64,000 nt of DNA. It comes from Adineta vaga (Eukaryota > Rotifera). Positions 16,321 through 29,513 of the stretch are shown in pieces. The stretch lies in contig CP075494.1 of assembly GCA_021613535.1 (NCBI GenBank), forward strand, positions 14,198,001 to 14,262,000. Direction: 5' to 3'. Each line of letters begins with the position of its first letter. Positions within the stretch are counted from its first letter, which is position 1. Under the pieces are notes generated by a model that did not search any database, was not told the origin of the DNA, and saw only the letters and a program-made list of their open reading frames with translations. Both the position numbers and the translations under genes were made by a program.

Positions 16321-18238
16321 TCATTTTTCAATTTCATCTTTTCGTACTGCTTGACGCGCATCATTTGCTGTTATTGCACATATAGCTGCGCCAATACCCG
16401 AACCTGAATAGAAATTCAAATCTAGTTTTACAAAACACTAAACCTGAAAATAATCGTCTTACCATCTGCACTGATTCGTAATTCATAATTGAGTAAAACT
16501 GGTGCTAGAATTTTCAAATGACGTTGAATAACCATATTGAAACGTGGATGAAAACGATAGAGACTTCCATCAATACCAATACATATTTTTTTCATATCTT
16601 TTTTTCTATTCTCATGTAAACGTTTCATTAAAACTGCAATTGCAGCAGCAGTCAACATAGCTGCCCGTCTAAATAGATAAATCTTTTCGATATTGATGAT
16701 TTTCCTATTTCTAACCTTGAAATCAATCGACAGGTATAGGAAATAATCGCACAATCCGCATTCGTCGTATAATCAAGACCTAATTTTTTTAAAACATTTC
16801 GTGTATTGGCAAATGTTTTTCCCGTATCGAGTTCAATTTCTGATATATGACTTGTTTGTAACATATAGAGTGCATGAAATGGTGCATAATAACGATAAGA
16901 TTGTTGATGATCTCGTTGAGTTTTCAAAATCAATCCTCGATTAATCAATGTAGCTAAAACTTCCGCAGCTAAACGACCCATATACATTCCGGAGATAAGC
17001 TTTTCAAAAATATGAATTCCAGGATTATTTGACATGCGATCTATTTCACGATCGAAATCAGTTATTAACATATCGAGACAACCACCTTCACCTAATTGAA
17101 AATATCACACAGCATTACTCTATAAACATACAAAGATTTTCATATAATCATACCAAGTGCACCCCATTCCGTATTAATAATCATTTCAGTAGCATCCGGT
17201 GACAGTACTGATCGATCAGAAATCGTATGAATTTTGTCAATATCTTCAAAATAACATGCATTGGTTCCTGTTCCTACTCACAAGCATCAAACAATCAATC
17301 AGTCAAAAACTTCAAAGAACTAACCAAGAATTACTCCAACTCGACACGTATTTTCGCGATAAGCTAAAAAGTATATCAATCAATTCGAAAACATCTATAC
17401 ACATTCAATCAATTTTTTTACCACAAGCCATCAATGTTCCAACTGTATCATTAATTAATGCCGTAACCTTAACTTTTAATTGTTTTTGATAGATAATCTT
17501 TTGAAGTTTTTCTACTACATCTTCTCCAACTAAATCTGATAGAATCCAACCTTTTGATGGTGTTAAAAATTTGCCTTTATTCAATGCCATTTGTTCACAT
17601 GCAAAACTAAATGTAAATCCTAAAATATATTCTTGATTGAGATTCAATTGATTTCGTTTCATAAATTCTTTTAAAACATCAACAATAAATTCAAATAAAT
17701 CTTGAGCAAGAATTTTCTTCGAATTAGGAACAATATGTGCTTCCGATATAACTTCTGCGTCACGATTAGGAGACAATCGTACTAATAACGTTCGAAAATT
17801 TGTTCCACCAAGATCGAGAGCTAATATTTCACCTTCTTCTTTTCTCGTCGGTAAGTTTGTTACATATGTTGGTAACATTTTCAAATCACTTTGATGTTTT
17901 TGACTGAGTTGTAAACCCATTTGACAATGTTGTTCCATGACTGTCATTAGATGAGCAAGTGTTTCTACTGTTATATGAAATGGACTAGTAATACGCATTA
18001 ATTCTGTATAATCTTCCGATGAGATAATACTTTCATTTGCATGAAGAATTGAAGTGATATTTTCTTCGACGGGATCATGAAGAAGTCCGTCAAAATTCGA
18101 TTCTCGCGTAACAACTTCTTTACCAGCTTGTGAAACAAATCGAGTATTTGGTTTCGTAGTATCTAATGATCGTAAACAGAAACTATTCCAACAATGTTCA
18201 AACCAACTACGAATTCCATGATCATCCTCTTTGGACAT
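16321..18238 (-). CDS. Hexokinase, 547 aa, six exons
   Basis: ATP-dependent glucose phosphorylation, the first step of glycolysis, in the cytosol. Exons 17422-18238, 17325-17363, 17154-17276, 16716-17091, 16463-16668 and 16321-16403 sum to 1644 nt and stay in frame; the second is a 39-nt microexon. Signatures: LALDLGGTNFR (phosphate 1), LGFTFSFACEQ with SKGW (sugar binding), INDTVGT with the catalytic Asp, GVILGTGTNACY (phosphate 2), NTEWGALGEGGCLD, GMYMGRLA and SADGSGIGAA near the end. It is a single hexokinase unit, not the doubled 100-kDa form, with an N-terminal extension of about 60 residues. FSFAC replaces the usual FSFPC. The start lies only 96 nt downstream of the plexin stop. Confidence 0.95.
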
Positions 18239-18334
18239 GAATCCAACAGAATCATATGAGAAAAGAAAAAAAAACTATTCTTTTACAATTCAAATACGCG
18301 CAATTCTGTCAGTTTATTAAAAACAAGATATTTT

Positions 18335-21300
18335 TCAAGACATAAAAGATGAAGTTCTTCTACTTGATCGATACATTTGCATAAGATTAAGAAATAATGG
18401 CAAAGTTTTATTATCAGTTGATTGAATCTTCAAGGATTTTAGAATCTAAATCAAAAATTCATTAAATCAAAAACTTTCAATCTTCAAACAAACCTCATCA
18501 GCATGAGAATACGTATAATCAAACAAATTATGATATATTGAATTATCCAATTGAAATCTTTGATCAATTCCCTAAACGATTCAATAATAAATCTCTAAAA
18601 TCAATCTTCTTATTCTTTTTCTACATACCGTATTCGTTGACGAATATTCCGATGATGAATTATTCGCATGTAGAGTTCGTTGTAAAGTTTCATAATGTAA
18701 TCGAATACGTTGAATTTCATCAGCAAATAAGAAGTTTGTATTTTGTTGATTAAAATTTACATTTGAATTTTGAAATAATTCATTACATAACGAACATTTG
18801 AAGTCGTGTTGTAAACAACAAGCACGTTGAAAAATCATAGCAAGAATATTCATTGAACTGATTAAACATTTATCCAAAGGTATATCATATAAACAATGAA
18901 AATTTTGAAAAAGAAATGGAAGAAAATGAGCATAGAATATATGAAAATATTGTGAATTTTGTTCAATTAATTCACTTAAATAAGTATCATTATGTAAAAC
19001 ATTGGTAAATAATGTTTCAATAAGATTAATTAGAATTGTATGAAGAATAGATTTTGTTTCAAATAATCGATAAGTTTCATTGGGATTATTATTAATTAAA
19101 TAATGATTAAAATCATTACCTATTTCTTCGTATGTATGATTTAATAGATGTATATATCCATTTTGATCATTTTCTTTCGATAAAATTTCACTTGAATTAA
19201 TAAATGGTGATGTTGTTAAATGATGAAAGATGAATTTATCATCTGAAGTTGGTATTGAACAATACTGACAAGATGATCGAAGAGTATTTTCTAGGAAACA
19301 AAAACAAAATTTACGAATGGATATGATTTCCTATTCGAAATACATACTATGCTGTGATGATTGAATTCTTTCAGTTGATAGTATCAATTTAAGTTCGTAA
19401 CCATCGGTAAGAATACCGTAATGTTGTAATGTATTTAATTTTTTCCAATTTTGTACATGTTCATTTGTATTATCAATATCATTTAATAATAAATGATTTG
19501 ATTCACGATATGGATCGTTAATTGTTGTTGTAGAATATTTCATTGTTCGATTGAAAAGTACTTGTGTTAACATCGATTTTCTTACTAAAGGTACACTTGA
19601 TGATGCTGTTGATGACGATGATGATGATGATGAACTTGAACATGAATGATTTGTTAAAAGATAAAGTTTACAATCATGATGAGAATAATTGTTCCAAGAA
19701 TTGATTTGATAGAGAATCTTTTCTTTAACTTGTGAAATTGTATCACATGTTAAACAAGTCAGATTAATTATTAAATCATTTGAATGATTGATATTCAAAT
19801 CAATATGTACAATTAATTGAATAGTTTTAAATGAAATCGATGAATCATGTAAGATTGTATTCATATTTAAAGAATAATAGGACATACTTGATTCAATAGC
19901 ATCGATAGGTCCACTATGAATTTTCGTTTTTAATTGATAATATAATTGAGAAAATAAGGATTGAATTGAATGAATGAAAAAGACATCATATGATGTTAAA
20001 ATACAGATATTGAAATAGATGAAATCATTTTGAAATTGGAATAATTTTTTGAAATCATATCGTTGAGTTAAGATTAAATCATTAAGAATCTGTTGATTAT
20101 TGGATTGAATAGCAAAATGAACGAGAGAATGAACGAAATCATCATGATTTTCCAAAAGAAATTGAAATTGTTCGATTATTTCGGGTTTAATTTGAACTTT
20201 TATTTGATTTGAAGATAGATGATTTGCATAATAACAATGTTGAAGATAATTTACATATGAACGAATAGGAAGTATGGTTACCGATGGAGGACTTATCGAT
20301 TGACAAAATTTTTCTTTTTCCATTTCATGAGATGTCAAACTATCTGCATAGAAATAACGTTGAAGATATTTCTGATGAGTATAACGAATTTTCAAACAAA
20401 CGATTAATAGAATAATCAAAACGATGATTAAGGTTGTGATTAAACATCCACTGATTACACCTAGAAAAGATACATGCACACACATATATATGTGAATAAA
20501 AAGAAGAGAGAAATCTTCTTACCGAGAACGATTAATTTCTTTGGATAGATCATAAATCCTACGTGTGTTTGTATATTATCAATAGAAACAATAATAGATG
20601 GATGTTCAGAATTGTAACAAAGTTGTTTCGTTTTCGAATATTTCTCCGGACGAGATGTTGGTGGTTGACAAATAAGTTTATCATCGTGAAGATCAACAAT
20701 CGGACATAAATCACAACCAATCTTAACTGTTAGATCCGTTTTTATGTGTCCAATTGATGTCAAATTTTTCCCGTGAATAGTTAATTGATTTGAATATGTT
20801 TGTAAAAATGGTTGAAGTTCATAGATTTGCGGATTATCGACATAAATCAATGATGATGTTCGATTAAAATTCTCTAAATAAAGTGTTATTTCAATCATAT
20901 GTTGATTATGTAAATGAAGTTCTTGAAATGAAGGTGTTAAGAATATCAAATGTGTTTTATTTCGTGATAGAGGTGAAACAAATAATTGATGTTGAAATTC
21001 TAATTGAATATTTTGTATGGCTTGAAAATTTTCTCCATGAATGATTATTCGATGACCACCACTTTTGAAACTTTTGTATTGATAATGTTTATCGAATGAA
21101 TATACAATTGGATTTGAAAGAATTGTAAACATTTGTTCATAAATTAATTCAGTTTGATGATCAAAGATTAGTTTAATCGGTTGATTGACGTTTAACATTG
21201 CACGTGAAAATGATCGCGTTTGACATTCGATTTTCATTTGAGATATGGATAATAATGGACAAGATTGATTACCAATCCAAACTGTAATATGACTATTTCC

Positions 21301-24300
21301 AATTGTGAAATTATTCCCAAGAATTGTAACAATGGTTCCACCATTTTGAATACCATTAAGTGGTTCAATAGAATTAATTATTGGATTTATATAAGAAATC
21401 TTTTGAGAAGAAATAATCTGTGGACCATAAGAACCAAATTTTAACTGAACTGATCCAATACGTGTTGTTGATTGAGCATTACCTGATTTACATGTAATTC
21501 TAAATTAAAGATATTAGCATATGATCGATGAATTCAATGTCTCTTACTTTTCATTGGAACTTTCTTCTGGAATAACTTCACATGATACATCAGCGATCTC
21601 AATTGACAAATTAAATAAATCAAAATATCTGCCTTGAATAGTAACGATTGTTCCACCATTGATTGGTAAGAACAATGGTTCGATTGTTTGAATAATTGGT
21701 GTTGAACATTCATGATTTAACGGACATTTGCTGGATTGATTTTTAAACATACATTGATTATTACACCAAATACAATCAAGTGAAGGATCGAGATGTAAGC
21801 ATGATGTACAATTCAATGCCATACGTTCACAACGATACAGAGAAATATGAGTATGTGGAATAATCGATGAAATTTCATTGGAAAAACGAAGAGCAAGATC
21901 TAATTTTAAAGGTCGATGGAACGAAATTCGTTGAGAATTTTCATAATTTATCCATTGAAATGAACAATTCACTAAACAAAGATTCTTTTCATTTGATGAT
22001 CGCATCACTATTGGATTCGATTCTATTAACGAAAACCGTTGTCGACGATCAAACAATTGACAAGATTCGATATCTATCGATTCATTACACTGTTCCATAT
22101 GAACGACAAATGTTTTATCCATAAGATAGGGTAAACGTTCGGTTGATTGAGTTAAATACATTTGTGGACATTGATCCGATACCGTAATATTCTCATGTGA
22201 TTGTGCAGTACATTTGACTGTTTGTGGATTCCATGAACATAAATTTGAATTTGAATGACACGATGAACAAGAAAGAAAATTTGAACAATTTACAAAGATT
22301 AGATCATAAAATCCAAATGTAAGATTTGTATTTTTATGATAAATTGATAGAATAAAATTATAAACAGCTAAAAAGATAATCGAATAATAATATGAAACAT
22401 AAAATAAGTCTTTTTTCTTTCTAACCTTCAGTTGTATTGTTTAATAAAGGTGATAAACATTGAATCATTCCATTATTAAAAGTAATATTTGTAAAATAGA
22501 ATTCATCTTGATCAATTCTATTAAATCGACACATATATTCATGGATATGATTTCGTAACGGAACATTGATGATGACTTGTAACTAAAAATTCACTTATAA
22601 ACTCTGAGAAAACATCTTTTTGAAAAGTATTTACTTCAGTAATCGATTGATCTAATAAAACGTTTTCAGGAATTACTCGTTCAATACTTGTACACATATC
22701 ATTTCTTTTATCTTTCGTTTTTTCACGAGTACATTCAAATGTAGCTGCACATCTACAAACAAGAAAACTATTCTGTATGTATCAGTAATTCTTCAGTCAT
22801 ACCTGTTTTCCGTTGAACACCAATGACAAAGTGTAATATTTGAACATTCATTGCATGTGGTATACTGTTCACATGTACTTAAATTTTGTTTAATTATCTA
22901 AAATTTTAATTGATACATCAGATTTCGAACAAGAAAATCCATCGTTAGAAAATACCTGATTATCAGTGAGAATGACTAATTTTGTTCGTTGTTGAATTAT
23001 TTGTAAATCGACAATGATTTTCGATTGAAAATATTGTTTAGCAATTTCATTTGTATCCGATGTATAAAACTACATTGGAAAATAAGAAATCCAAATACAC
23101 ATGTATGAAAACAACATCTCAAATAGAAATTTACCGAATAAACAGTTCCATTATCATCACCCACAAAAATCATCGAATCATTTTCATATTCTCCGATTTC
23201 AATTGTTGTTAAATTAACTCGTTCATTCAATTCAATAATCATCTCAGTTTGTTCCAAAGATCGATGTCCACCAATAGGATATTGAAAAAAACTTTCATTC
23301 TCATCTGGACAATAATCATGATTGATTTCATTTAGATTCTAAATTCAAAAACTTTCTTTTATCTTTTCTGCACATTATCTTCTTCTCTTCACTTACTTTA
23401 CTCGATACACAATGAGTATCTGGACTAATATAACCTAAACCTCGATGTCCTTTTCCATCGACAAGACAACGTTTAATTGTTTGAAAGAAGCCTTCTTGAA
23501 TTGTATCAATTGAATATGAACAAATTGCATGTGATGTACTCGTTAAGTTTGCCAATGATGTATTTCGAAATAATCCATAGAGAATATTTTTGTCTTGTGA
23601 ATATTTTGCAGTGATTAAATAGTGATAATTTTTTCCACATGTAAGAGGAATTTCAATATAACTTTTGATAATTGATTGATTGAATGTTTGACAAAAACGT
23701 AAGATTTTTGTTTGTAATCTATGTTTATGATAAATATCAGCTTGTTGAATTGTTAGAAAATATGAAAATGTTTTATATTGAAATGCATATAAATAATGAA
23801 GAAAAAAATCTTTAATTAAACGATTATTTAATAAACGTAATGTATATGTCGATTGTTGTAATGCTGATTGACCTGAATTCAATTGTATAATTGATAAGAA
23901 ATCTTTTTCAAATAAATTTCGACCACTAATTGTTGGAATTTCATAGAATGGATCACATTGTGAATCGTATGTATTCGCTAAATAAAGAATTTGATTGCTT
24001 TTATTAATCAAACCAATGGATGAATAGAAGGGTGAAGATGATACAAGACGTTGAGAAGTATTTCGAATAAGATTTAGATTAATTAAAGAACGTAATTGAC
24101 AAGAACCACCACGATTCAATGTTGAACATGTTAAGATCGAATTATTAGTTAATAGAAGTAATTGATTAAATGTCTGATTGAATGAAAGATTTAAATATGA
24201 TGATATGGAAAAATAATAATGAAGTTTTGATAAGGTTGTTTGATTTGATAATAAACATTGATGATCGAATTTTGTTGGTGAGAGATCAATTTCGGATAGA

Positions 24301-24464
24301 ATTGATAAATCACTTGCATTTAATGAATAGAGATGATTTACAGATGCTAAGATAATTGTATCTGTAGAATTCTCATAGATAAAACGTTGTAATGGATTAG
24401 AAAAATGAAGGCTTATTGAATGAATAAATGGAATAAAATAGAAAATAAATAGAAATGAATACAT
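18335..24464 (-). CDS. Plexin-like semaphorin receptor with degenerate GAP region
   Basis: A type I membrane receptor. The start at 24464 gives a signal peptide (MYSFLFIFYFIPFIHS). A sema domain follows (to about 22990), then cysteine-rich PSI modules (one is YRCERMALNCTSC..CIWC..C), several IPT/TIG domains (about 21700 down to 20560), and a transmembrane helix (VISGCLITTLIIVLIILLIV, about 20450-20400). The cytoplasmic part keeps plexin hallmarks: SGPIDAIES, CDTISQVKEKIL in the Rho-binding-domain region, and WKKLNTLQHYGI. The last exons give STNTGIDQRF..SHADE..ILKSLKIQ..RTSSFMS and stop at 18335. Where other plexins have the LRRTE arginine pair this protein reads LFQFQND, and the later LPLRFW site reads FLPFLF. 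All introns are short. Which plexin class (A or B) it belongs to is not clear. Confidence 0.88.
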
Positions 24465-27400
24465 ATGAGATCTAAAAAAAGAGAAATACAAATGATTAAT
24501 GATGAAATCTTTGTTTTGTCGAAACAAATGTGTGAAATGAATATCGAAAGAAAAGATCAAACAATGTATAAGATGTGAAGGTTATCACATTCCTTCTTTT
24601 TTTTTCTTCTTACGGTCAAATTAATGAGCGGCAAGCGTGTATAAAAGAAAACAAACAAGAAATCTCGAACTAGGTCATTCGAGAATAAGAATTTCAGATA
24701 ATACATCTTTGTATTCGAAGAAAAAATATCAATTGATTAGAAAACAATAGGTCAAGTTTAATTAGCTGAACGACACGAAGGGTCAAAAACAGACAAAAGA
24801 TAGTTTTATTCGACGAAAGTCTATAACAATTAACAAATATAGGTGTCTCGACGCCTAATGTCATACGTGTCATCGATAGTTAGTATCATCGAAAGTATAC
24901 ACACGATCAGTGACCCATTATCATCATTGTCTCGAATGCATATGAACATACTATCATTGATGTACAACGGGGTCTTTTTTCTCTCTTTTCTTTTCCTATT
25001 CATAGACTTACAAAGAGAAATAAAAACGGATTTATAATTGTAAGAACAAACAATGTAATCATTGAATTGGAATCAAGATGTTTTACATCTGATTAGAATA
25101 AAAATAGTAGAAAAAAAGTCTAATCCGGAAAACAAGCTTATGTTCAAATATGTCTCGATTACTTGACGATGCATGAATAGAAATGATCACGACAATAAAT
25201 ACCTGAGAAAAAAGGAAATCCGCTAAACTTTTGAGAATGTATGAATAGACATACAACGACAAGAGAATATGTCTAATCGATTTTTATATGTACATTGTTA
25301 TTCTTACTGATGAATATAAATGTCATTAAGATGACATTGATACAGTTATATTTGAAAAGTCACAATAAGAATTACTCTTTGTTCTATATATAAACAAAAC
25401 GAATTTCAATACGTCAACTTGTCAAATGAAAAGAGAAGGATATGATCGAATATCAGTATATGAAGTCATATGTCTTATCTTAGCATTTCTATTTCGTAAT
25501 AAAGCATTACTAATGTAACTATTATTTCACTTAAATATCGATCAATGAACATAAGACAGACATAGACAAAATGGATAGAAAGAGAGAAAGAGAGAAGAAA
25601 AAAAACGAGTTGATTGGATGCCTTAAACTATATTTCAAGTAACTATACGATAAAAAACAAACTGTCTGATGTGTTCACTAGAACTAAATTCATTCCCTTG
25701 TGGTAACATATCCAGACTGACAATGATGGCATAAAAGATTAGAAAAGACACATAACACAACTTAAACAAACGATTATGTTAGATGGAAACATCTACATGC
25801 GCGCACATGCTGCGTGCATAGAAAAGTGAATAATTTCAAGTTGTATATATGTAAATATTGCTCTCATGTGGTATGTCGAGACATTGAATCACACTTCTTT
25901 TAAGTATCAATCGATTCTAACAATGATGATGATGATTACATGAGTTCACACATTTTCCAGTCATAAAAAATACGAAATGTGCTATCGTAATGATACAAAG
26001 AAAAAAGAAGGGTCACAAACGTTTACTATCATTAATTTGATTCGGAAACACTGACATCCGATTAGGATGAGAGAGAGAGAGAACGAATAAAACAAGCATT
26101 GAAATCAACTGACCAACAGAAAGAAAAAGAAAGATTGCTTCGCTAAACGAACCGCAACATCAGCGACGGCGGCGGCGGCGACAATTGATACAGACTCCTA
26201 GTAATGTAATTGTATTAGTTATTCTAATTCTAGCTTGTCTTCTATGTATGTCGGTTTCGTTTATAAGCAATTTGATTTATTCATTATATTGTCCGTCGGT
26301 CAACTGAAGAGCATGTGTACGTGTGAACGCGTGCAATGTTGATGATTTTTATGTCTAAAGTAAATCAATACAATCGACTAGAGTCTCGCAATTCAATCTA
26401 GAAAAGAAAAGAAAAGAACAAAAAAAAATATTAATAAATATAATCAGAAGTCAAGAGGACAACGAACATATTCATACCAATCGATCTTCTCATCGATATA
26501 TTATAAACAATGTCAGTCCTATCAGTATAACATTCGATTATTTATAATAGATATGTTAGCAAAAAAGTAGTACACTTCTGTCTCGTTTACATAAAACTGA
26601 CAGGAACAGTAATAGCATTCATTTATTCGTCTCATTAAAGATGATATAATCACATATAATTACATGTTGTCTGTTTGGATTGTTTCATTTCGGCAATGGA
26701 ATAAACTTTCAATATTGAATGAACAACGTTTTCATCATTTGATTTAAATATACATCGAATATATGTCGATTAAATTCTATTTATTATATAATAAATCTCT
26801 TCGTATGAGTGCATGTATGTATACACTTAACTAGGCATCAGCGTTTCTCTATTATAAGCACATTAATCTTTCACGCTATGTATGCATGGATGTTGACATT
26901 AAAAAAATAAATGTGTACTTGAACTGAACACCATCGACATGAACAATCTATGAAGCATAAAATCTTGTCAAGGAAAAGGAAAAAGAACATAGAACTTACT
27001 CTTTAGTGATGAAAGAGATTGGAAGTGACTATCATTAATGTTGAACAATGATAGTATTGATCATAGTCAGATATGTATGACGCAAGATCCGAAATGCTAC
27101 AGGCATATTCAGGAAGGAACAAAAAAGAAACATCAAGCTAATTCAAAAAGTATCAGATATACTATTGAAAATTAGTATATTATATTTAATTGAATAGAGA
27201 AGCTATGTTGATAATATGAATGAACGAAAAAGAAACTCATTTTGATCTTATCATCAAAACATCTATTATTATAAATATTTGTACGATTCATTCAACCATT
27301 CTTACTGTCCGAAAGACAGTTCATATACATCTCAATGAATGATATGATGATGATGATGATGATTGTATTGATATTATACTACGAATTCGTTTAACAAGAT

Positions 27401-29513
27401 GACAGGATAGTTGATCGTTTTGTACAATAGATGACACAATCGTAAGTAGAAATTTATCTGTCTATACTTTTATTTTCATTCACTCATTGACAAGCAACTA
27501 GAAAGTTATAGAGTTGATCAAATAAATTTACGCTTGATGATTTTCAAATATTACACAACTTGTACATAAGAAGTACGGTTCATCAAACATATCGATGGAC
27601 AGGAAACTTACTTGTTAACACATTTTTTTATGAACATAATTGAATATGATGCAGAAGAAGAAGAAGAAGAAGAAATTACCAGATGTATGGTCAATCGTTC
27701 GGTTATTTTAATAACACACAAAAGAATCATATCGAATGATCTACGATAAATTTTGACAAGTCATTTTCTTGTAGAAATAAAAGATCATGGGCGGATACAC
27801 TGATTGACATTCTTCATAATACTTTAGAGAAATAAAACCGCGTACTGTCGGTTAATGAATCACTTGAAATAAAAGAACAAAATAGATTGCAAATGATGAT
27901 TAGATACAAACTAGAAAAAATGACGTTGAAGTTGAGCGCGAGTACTTGTTCAATGTGTTCACACACACACACTCATAATGTGCTAATGATAAGAAGACAA
28001 AAATCAACTAATTAGGTCAACTACTTGTCGTCCATCTGTCTATGAATTTCTTCTTTCGTATAAAGACAAGACTTTGTCTTGTGAAAGGAAATTATTCGAT
28101 CAATTAAATATTCGGAAACAACATCGTTTGTGTATCTTTAACCGGATCACATAGGAAAAGAAAGATAAGTGAATAAAATGTCTTACCACTTGCCGTACAA
28201 GGTCTAGTCAACATTACATTTATATCTTGAAATAATAACTTTCTTCGTATTGTCATCACAAGATTAGTGTAGTTAAGATTGAAAGTATTCGTTAGGAATG
28301 TGAATGCATTAGAATGACCAGAAATTATATCATCGCATCTCTTTTTTGTCACGCAAGCTGTTAGCAAATGAACGTTGTAACATCAAAGCAATGGTCACTT
28401 TAGAAGAGGAAGAAAACTACATAACTAATATGTCACAATCTCTTCGGTCACCAGCTGGCATCTTAACATTCTTGTATCGAAATTGAACAATGTGAAGAAA
28501 AGTTTTATTTGTTTTTGATTGAAACATTCATCGTATATGTGTGAAATCCATTGTTATTTCGACATGAACAATATTCATTATCATACTAGACAGACGATTA
28601 ACCGAGTTTTTCTTTTTCTTTCCATACAATTGTTATTCTATCTATATTCAGTTGAACAATTGCTATCGATCTACTATGTATTCACTTGATCTAACTAATG
28701 AGTTTCCATCAGACAATGAATTGTTTATTGAACCGTAATCAATAATGACCTTGTGCCGCTGGGATGGTCATCTTTTCTTTTTTTTTCGTTCATCAAAGTA
28801 TATTTCACAAAGCAAAAAGGCAATTAGTTCAATATCAAATCATGATTATGATGTTTCTTTCGATCTAATTAAGCATATGTACAGATGGTGAAATGATTTT
28901 CTTATCATTATATATATATTTATATTCATATATTTATATAATTATTCAAATGAAATAACAACGTAGACACGAAAAAGAAATGTAAGCAATAAAAGACGAA
29001 CAGAAAAAGAAAACGAGTAGAGAATGAATATCTAGCTGAGATGATAATTCATTAGGGTTTAAAATCTGTCAAATATGAAAATTAAAAATGGACGAAATAA
29101 GTTTTTCAATAGATATAGAGATATGTAGAGTAAAATTAAAGAAGAAAAAAAACAAAAAACAAAATGGAATGTAAATAAAGAAAAGAACGGAATTCGATTG
29201 TCATAGAATCGTTCGATATATGCTTTTGTTTTTTACAAAACAAAAAACTGGAATGTAGATTATAGATATTCTGTTGCTTGATCATCATAGTAGTTCATCC
29301 GAAGCAAGAAGAAAAGACTAGAAATTAATAAGCACATAGAATAGAAGAATATTTACAAATGATAAAGTAAAGAGATGTTCATGATAAGCATGTAGAGATT
29401 ATTCCCAAGACCGGTCATGTTTCGTGTTGAACAAAAACAAAACAGGAAAAGAATATGCACCGGCGTTGACTCAAAGATCGTTGTTTATTTTGATTCTTTT
29501 GTTATTTTCTTTC
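24465..29513. other. 5 kb gene-free stretch upstream of plexin
   Basis: No protein or RNA gene can be supported over about 5 kb, which is exceptional beside the dense rest of the window. It probably holds the plexin promoter, 5' UTR exons and enhancers, and the GIPC 3' UTR. Simple repeats seen: a GGC run (about 26167-26183), a GAT/ATG run (about 27342-27362), an AGA run (about 27654-27682) and a CA run (about 27961-27972). Weak reading frames at 24843-25037 (+) and 28104-28367 (-) show no domain. Confidence 0.5.

Noticed and set aside
26167-26183. GGC repeat considered as a coding glycine or alanine run
   Set aside because: The flanking frames close quickly on both strands; it is more likely 5' regulatory or UTR sequence.
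28104-28367. Reverse frame of 87 codons in the plexin upstream desert
   Set aside because: No domain, no flanking exons and a length that is not unusual for AT-rich noncoding DNA.
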